Part shown: positions 58,641-64,000 of the stretch, one piece after another
Layout: each line of letters begins with the position of its first letter
How positions within the stretch are numbered: the stretch's first letter is position 1
The notes under the pieces: model-generated
What the model saw: only the letters and a program-made list of their open reading frames with translations
Database searches by the model: none
What the model was told of the DNA's origin: nothing
Made by a program: the position numbers and the translations under genes
Assembly: GCA_039111635.1 (NCBI GenBank)
Contig: JBCAQO010000007.1
Location: forward strand, 1,302,001 to 1,366,000
Direction of reading: 5' to 3'
Origin: Heterobasidion occidentale
Lineage: Eukaryota > Basidiomycota > Agaricomycetes > Russulales > Bondarzewiaceae
DNA length: 64,000 bases

Positions 58641-60685
58641 TTACGGCAATGAACTCTGTCCTCGCTTGAGGAACTGGCCGTACCCAGGCTCAGTGGTGAC
58701 CGTGTTCGACATGCCATCGTAGACAACCTGGCCGCGAAGAATCGTGTAGCGAGGCCAGTCTTGAACCTCGAAGCCCTCGAATGGCGTATAATCCACCGCG
58801 TGGTGTAGCTGCGGTAATGAATTACGGATATGTCAGCGCTCGCCCTTCTGTGAAGCCGAGGTGTAGAATGGAATGGAATGGAAGAAGGGGCGGGGGTGGA
58901 GCAGTACCTTCTCGTTGACAATGGTAATGGGCTTGCGTTGGTCTGCCGGCCTCCAGATGATCAGGTCAGCGTCGCTCCCCGGCTGGATCGTGCCCTCTGC
59001 AGAAACAAAAATAACACAGTCCGGGGCCAGTTCGTCAGCATACACGACACGTGGACAAGTGCAGTTCGCTTCCATCGGGCGGCTTACTTCGGGGGTATAG
59101 GCCGTCTAGGCATGAGAGAAGGAGAGGCAAGGCTAGGTCAGTGATGTTCGGGGATTGGGCGGCGACAACAGGAGCACACACAGAGCTTTGCGGCGTTGGT
59201 AGAGTTAAGCTCTACGAAGCGCTGGGGCGAGATCCGGCCCTTGAGCACACCCTCGCTCCAGAGCAGCGGCGTGCGCGTCTCGACGCCGGGAAGGCCATTC
59301 GGAATCGTGCGGAATGTTCCGCGCGGGTGCTTCCCGGGGTTCTGAATCATACCGAGCTGCATCAAACACGATCCAATGCGGAAGGCGTCAATACTCGGTT
59401 TATTCTCCTAAACGGGCTCACAAAGACGAGACGCGCGTACCTGCTTCCCCCTCTCGTCGTGGTAATTTGTCGGAGCGTGGTCGCTAGACACCACGGTGAA
59501 CGTCCCGTTTGCGAGGCCCTCCCAAACGCGCTCCTTGTCTAAGGGGTCGTCGCGCAATGGCGGAGAGCACACACATTTGGCGCCTTCGAAGCCGTCGCGC
59601 TGCATCTGCGTGCCGTCGAGCAGCGCGTAGTGGGGGCACGTCTCTGCGTACACAGGCAGCAGCCGCGTCTGTGCACGGCGAATCGTGCGCACCGCGTCCG
59701 GTGCGGAGACGTGCACGACGAGCATCGGCGTGTCCATTAGCTCTGCGAGCGCTAGCGCGCGGTTTGTTGCTTCGGCCTCGACAATGGGCGGGCGCGAGGT
59801 ACCGTGGTGCCAGGGTTCGGTCATACCCCGGGCCTCGAGGCTACGGGTCATCCATTCAATGCTGAGGGCAATGAACAGTAAGCACAAGGGCTGGAAGCAA
59901 GTCACGATGGCTGGGGATACGTACACGTCGGCGTTTTCACAGTGCACCATCGTCGTAACCCCGTACTTGCGCGAGGCGGCGAGGACATCAAGGATCTGGC
60001 TGTCATTCAGTTTGAGGGCGGCGTACGTCATGTATATCTGTGGAGCAGCTTGTTCTTAGCGCCCTCAAACTCCTATGAAGCGAGAAGATGAAATGGGGAC
60101 CTTGATTGACGTGATCCCCTCGGCGACTAGCTTTGGGAGCTCGACGTGCATCTGCTCGTGGGTCGGGTCGGTCACGATCAAATGGAACCCGTAATCACAC
60201 AGCGCATGGGCGTTGGAAAGCTCGTGGTAGTCGGCGACTGCTTGTGCCACCGATGCCCCTCTGTTCTGCACCGCGAAGGCGATGACCGTCGTCGTCCCAC
60301 CTGTACCTCAGGGGTTAGAAAAAATGAGCCCACTGGAGCAAAATATGCTTACCTGCAAGGGCGCTCCGCGTCCCGCTCGTCCAGTCGTCTGCCGACCGCG
60401 CACCAAATGATTTCGCGGCCGCTGACTGTGCGAGGTGGACATGGCTGTGCAGCATGTGCTTGAGCGATCGATATGCTTTGTGCGCATGCGAATATCATAC
60501 CTGTCAACGCCGCCCGGCGTCAAATAACCCCCCTCGGCATCGATGTCCTTACACCCTTCCTGCGCAGGTATTCCCTGCGCGAGCAAAACCACTTTTCCGT
60601 TCTTGATCCCAATGTCACACGCGACTTGGTCTGACGCGGTGACGACGATGCCGTTCCGGACGATGAGGTCGAGGTCAAAAGCCAT
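58641..60685 (-). CDS. Dihydropyrimidinase / D-hydantoinase family amidohydrolase
   Basis: Opens cyclic ureides (5-substituted hydantoins, dihydropyrimidines) to N-carbamoyl amino acids. The start MAFDLDLIVRNGIVVTASDQ leads to GGYLTPGGVD|SHVHLAQS, the metal HxH motif joined across an intron. Then come TSGTRSALAGGTTTVIAFAV, the carboxylated-Lys region GITSIK|IYMTYAALKLND, VHCENAD, PMLVVHVSAP, YAETCPHYALLDG and the catalytic Asp in VVSSDHAP. The C-terminal part reads TIQPGSDADLIIWRPADQRK, VDYTPFEGFEV and ends FLKRGQSSLP. All metal ligands appear present. About eight introns are inferred; the length (about 530 aa) is typical. It diverges from the carbamoylase across a 1.05-kb promoter region with tandem GATA sites. 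Confidence 0.93.
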
Positions 60686-61736
60686 GAATAGGTCTGCCTG
60701 AGTGGCTCAGAGGTCGGGTGACAGAAGATGGGGATGGAGACAGGTGGGAATGTGAATGCAGGCTCGATTCTTGAGCCAGAAGTTCATTTGCATTCATGGC
60801 CAAGTCCGGAACTACCAACGTTGTTCTCAGGAGGAGAGCCTGGAGGGGCGTCCTCGGCACGGGCTCGGATAAGATAAGATCGCCGACGGACGCCTGGCCT
60901 TGGCCGCGGCACATTCGCAGCTTTGTACCGTGAGTGCGAGTGAGTGCGCTGCTTGCCGTAAAAGGTCAAGCATTGTTGGATTTGGCATGCGCAGAAGACT
61001 CGAGGGTCACAGGAGGGGCGCACTGGGCTCTTGGATTGCTTCCGTTCTCTTCTTGGGGCCTGCGCTGTCAAATCGCCCGGGGCAGCATAGGCGGGCCATA
61101 CCGCCTGGTCAGTGCGTGTCAAACGCGGTATTCTGATAAATTTGTCACAAGGGCACTTCCGGGTGGGAGCTGTCAGGTGGGACATGATTTCTCCAACAAT
61201 GTACAGCAAGTTGTTGCACATCGTGGACACGATACACAGGATCGGCAGCAACGAGGGCAAGCGATTACGCACCTCCTTCCTTATAGGACTACTTACTTAC
61301 TAAATCGGGACCGTTGTCTCGCTCATCGTCGTCGTTCATGGGTACAAGTCAATTTTCAGTTTTTCAGCAGCACCGCTCGAGCTTCCTGACATCTTTACCC
61401 CTTTGAGGTGGGTTCCCTGAACAACTTCGTCCTTGTCTGTGTACTTTTGTTTACCAAGCCGCTATCTCATCCTATTGTGCTGGTCGAAGTCTTCCACGAA
61501 GTCTTCCACGACTTCCCCCTCGGAACCGTCACGATAAATTCGAAATGGGCCTACCACCACTGGAAGAGAGAGCTCCGTGCGGCCACTCAATCCTCATCCG
61601 GTGCTGAGTACCATTTGTTTGCCGCGGCTAAAGGCGACCCCGATCCAGGCTTTCCAGAATCCATAAACTTACACACTTCCCTTGTGACTGGCAATAACGC
61701 ATCCTGTTGGATTTCGCCCTCGCTTGACCCTCTGCA
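60686..61736. other. Divergent promoter region of hydantoinase and carbamoylase
   Basis: About 1.05 kb with no convincing gene. It contains overlapping GATAAG motifs at 60,868-60,878 and a TGATAA at 61,133-61,138. Confidence 0.55.
60868..60878 (+). promoter_or_regulatory. Tandem GATA-factor sites (GATAAGATAAG)
   Basis: Two overlapping GATAAG elements about 185 bp upstream of the hydantoinase ATG. Fungal AreA/Nit2-type GATA factors bind HGATAR, preferring closely spaced pairs, when preferred nitrogen sources are scarce. The role here is inferred from motif and context. Confidence 0.5.
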
Positions 61737-63026
61737 ATGACTCGCCCACTCAGAGTCGCTGCCGTCCAAGTCGGGCGCATTGATCGCGACACACCGCGTG
61801 CCGAGGTGCTCGCACGTTTGACAGCCCTCCTCGAAGAAGCTGCTTCGAAAGGCGTCCAGCTCGCTGTCTTTCCGGAGGTCACATTCACCACGTTCTTTCC
61901 TCGGTATGTTTTTACTCCGAGTGAGGAAACCGAGTTGGATGCGTTCTTTGAAGTCGAGGACCCAGAGACCGGAATTGTGGGCTCGACTAACGTGAAGGCT
62001 TTCTTCGAGCGCGCAAACGAGCTGGGAGTGGATGTCGCTGTTGGGTACGCAGAGAAGACTCCCGAAGGCACACCATACAACACCGCCAGCTACGTATCAA
62101 AGGGGAAAGTCCTTTCCAAGTACCGCAAGGTGAGCATTGTAGTAACTCTGCGCCGGGAGCAGCTGATCGATATTGAATCAAGGTACACCTTCCTGGAACG
62201 TCTGAGCCTGTTAGCGATCCAAATGCAACGAATCAGCTTGAAAAGCGCTACTTTCGTCCTGGAAATTTAGGCTTCCAAGCATTCAGAGCGCCGCACCTGA
62301 AGCACGAAACGAGGAGTCCGATTGTGGGAATGATGATTTGCAACGACCGAAGATGGGCTGAGGGGTGGAGGTGCTATGGGATGCAGGGTGCAGAAATAAT
62401 GTGCATCGGATTTGTGAGTCCTTCGTTATTGCGCAGCCTTCATACCAAAGTATGTAAAATGACGCACTCTCAGAACACCACTGCCTATGCCCCTCTGCTG
62501 TGGGGGTCTGCTGATATGACACAAGATCAATCCCGCGCGGAAGCGATAGTGAGCACCCTCTCGAATCACACTCTCTCCTTACATATAACCTTAAATAATA
62601 GTTCCACCATAAACTCGTTGTTCAATCCAACTCATACAGCAACTCAAGTTTGTTTTGATTACTCACAAGGAATGGATTCACGAGCTCACGAGTCGTCTCT
62701 TATAGCATTCTGTATCACCTCTGCACGCTGCGGCTGGGACGATGGAAAGTTTGAACTCATCACAGGCAGCATGATTGTTGATCCAAATGGCCACATCGTC
62801 GCGGAGAACAAGACCGACGGAGACGAGGTGGTTGTTGCCTATATTGATCTGGATGCTTGCGTGTGAGTCTGAAAGCACTCTCAAGGCGATTTGTTGAATA
62901 TCCTGACCCATACATCTCAGGCAAGGAAAGACGAAGATGTTCTGCTTCGAGAAGCACCGGCGCCCGGAACATTATGGCCTTATATCGGAAAGGGCTGGTG
63001 TTGTTGAGCCTGAAGAAGTTGTTTGA
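61737..63026 (+). CDS. N-carbamoyl-D-amino-acid hydrolase (nitrilase superfamily)
   Basis: Releases D-amino acids, CO2 and ammonia from N-carbamoyl-D-amino acids. The start is MTRPLRVAAVQVGRIDRDTP. The Glu-Lys-Cys triad is visible: Glu in VFPEVTFTTFFPR, Lys in YRK|VHLPGTSEPVSDPNATNQ and Cys in GMMICNDRRWAEGWRC. The CNDRRW motif and the VHLPG...NQLEKRYF stretch are specific to D-carbamoylases and differ from beta-ureidopropionases. The C-terminus has ITSARCGWDDGKFELITGS, then QGKTKMFCFEKHRRPEHYGL, and ends VVEPEEVV. Most introns resolve, but around 62,550-62,670 the exon after SRAEAI is one base out of phase with the FDYSQGMDSRAHES exon. It is followed by a regulator gene on the same strand. 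Confidence 0.92.
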
Positions 63027-63317
63027 TTTTATGGTGTGTATGAATATGTCGTATGTGAGAACATCTTGTGTAGGGAGTGTGTGCATCGTGAGACGCCCTT
63101 ACTGGACGCGACGCGATTGAATCACGTGGTGTTGTTTCGTCATGAGTCAGGCGATTGCAGGCCTCGTCCGCGCGGTGGTCGTCGGTTCCCCACGATTATT
63201 CATAGACGTGGATGTTTTGTGCTTCTCGTCGCTGCTCGCTCTTTCATATCTACGGCCAGTCCCACACGAATAGCCTCGAGAACGCGAAGCCCCAAGGCGA
63301 GACGCGTAGCGAAGAGC

Positions 63318-64000
63318 ATGCCAGAAGGATCGTCTATTCCAGGGCCAAGTTCAACCGCGGGCTTGCTTCCATCCACTCTGTCAAGGCCGTTTCGATCGAG
63401 GAAGAATCGGCCTTGCGACGCATGCGTCAGTGTATTTTCACATTCTTTTTCAATCATTCGACTGAGGTGTGAGCTTTGAATGGTCTGTGCCAGCGTAAAG
63501 CCAAGACGCGCTGTGCCATTCCCGAAGTTGGTCCACCCTGTGTGGAGTGTCAGTGAGCGAGCCTTTTATGCTGCACGCGTCCGACAAATGAATCATTGCC
63601 ACTGTCAATCAAAGGCAGACGCGTAAATCATGCACGTTTGACGAGCTGCCGCCAGAGCGCAAGAAACCCACCAAGCGCGCATTGCCGCCTAATCAAGACG
63701 GTGCCCACATTGGGAGCATCAGTTCTCCTGGAAGCGAGACTGGTACACAAGGGTATGCAGCAGAAAAAAGGCCGCGAAGGGCGAGTATGACTGCCAGCGC
63801 AAGTACAAGCCCCAGTGTCGACTTCACTGGAATGCACGCGCTTATCGAGGCGGCCACCCAACAAGAGCGTCAGCAAGCGGCTTCGATATCAGGTCCTACA
63901 TCTCTAGATCTGTCTACCACGGACACTCTCGAGCCCCATGTGCTCACTGTTCTCCTGACGGACGATCTCTTGCCCATTGGGAATCGGCAGACGGGATCTG
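63318..64000 (+). CDS. Zn(II)2Cys6 transcription factor (C-terminus beyond window)
   Basis: Fungal binuclear zinc-cluster regulator. The start MPEGSSIPGPSSTAGLLPST leads to RKNRPCDAC. Two introns (63,426-63,493 and 63,553-63,614) interrupt the cluster. The spliced spacing is CX2C X6 C X8 C X2 C X6 C (CDAC, RKAKTRC, AIPEVGPPCVEC, QQTRKSC), a perfect zinc-cluster pattern. A basic stretch RKKPTKRALPP and a Ser/Thr-rich region follow, consistent with a linker. The first intron has the less common donor GTCAGT. Only about 190 codons are in the window. Its position next to the carbamoylase suggests that it is the pathway-specific activator; this is inference. Confidence 0.85.

Noticed and set aside
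60784..61272. Minus-strand 162-codon ORF in the hydantoinase promoter
   Set aside because: No family features, starts far from a sensible promoter and overlaps the GATA sites.
61408..61740. Possible 110-codon gene upstream of the carbamoylase
   Set aside because: Ends across the carbamoylase start, has no recognisable motif and lies in the divergent promoter.
58641..63026. Reading the hydantoinase and carbamoylase as a reductive pyrimidine-degradation pair
   Set aside because: The carbamoylase has the CNDRRW and VHLPGTSEP motifs of D-carbamoylases, and a hydantoin racemase plus D-amino-acid oxidase are adjacent; the hydantoinase alone would not distinguish the two.

Overview
The window looks like a nuclear chromosome segment of a basidiomycete, most likely an agaricomycete. 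Genes are dense, lie on both strands and are cut by many short (about 50-70 nt) GT-AG introns. Both tRNA genes carry short introns after position 37. The gene families are those typical of mushroom-forming fungi: a CaaX pheromone precursor, a long-tailed F-box protein, a BAR-SH3 protein and a SET2 with an SRI domain. Gene spans below include introns; exon limits were read by eye from splice signals and family motifs.

Layout. 1-4,076: the 5' part of an ERCC6L2-like SNF2 ATPase (minus) diverging from a Snf12/SMARCD SWIB subunit (plus). 4,562-13,159: BAR-SH3 protein (plus), inositol monophosphatase-like enzyme (minus) and cytosolic leucyl-tRNA synthetase (minus). 13,160-23,600: looser and repeat-rich, with a small pheromone precursor gene, an unknown CxxC protein, tRNA-Lys(TTT), a His/Pro/Ala-rich low-complexity gene, tRNA-Ala(TGC) and a 5' fragment of a GH35 beta-galactosidase. 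23,616-28,025: a PAK-like kinase with a CRIB domain and DFS in place of DFG. 28,241-46,285: housekeeping genes UTP10, RPA49, a DUF1365 protein, an AT-hook protein and SET2. 47,036-53,917: F-box protein, M19 membrane dipeptidase, PDAP1-like phosphoprotein and the complex I LYR subunit NDUFA6.

54,591-64,000 holds the most interesting system: a five-gene cluster that encodes a complete D-hydantoinase route. It has an Asp/Glu-hydantoin racemase, a D-amino-acid oxidase, a dihydropyrimidinase/D-hydantoinase, an N-carbamoyl-D-amino-acid hydrolase and a Zn(II)2Cys6 regulator that runs off the window. Together they could turn racemic 5-substituted hydantoins into D-amino acids and then into 2-oxo acids plus ammonia, which fits nitrogen scavenging. 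A tandem GATAAGATAAG motif in the hydantoinase/carbamoylase divergent promoter supports nitrogen control. The racemase gene carries a 1.24-kb inverted-repeat element with an 11-bp target duplication inside one of its introns, and that element appears to hold a nested tRNA-derived insert.

Sequence quality. Several genes (BAR-SH3, LeuRS, PAK, GH35, dipeptidase, perhaps the carbamoylase) need single-base insertions or deletions, often in short homopolymers, to stay in frame. Because essential LeuRS is hit, most of these are probably sequencing or assembly errors and not pseudogenes.
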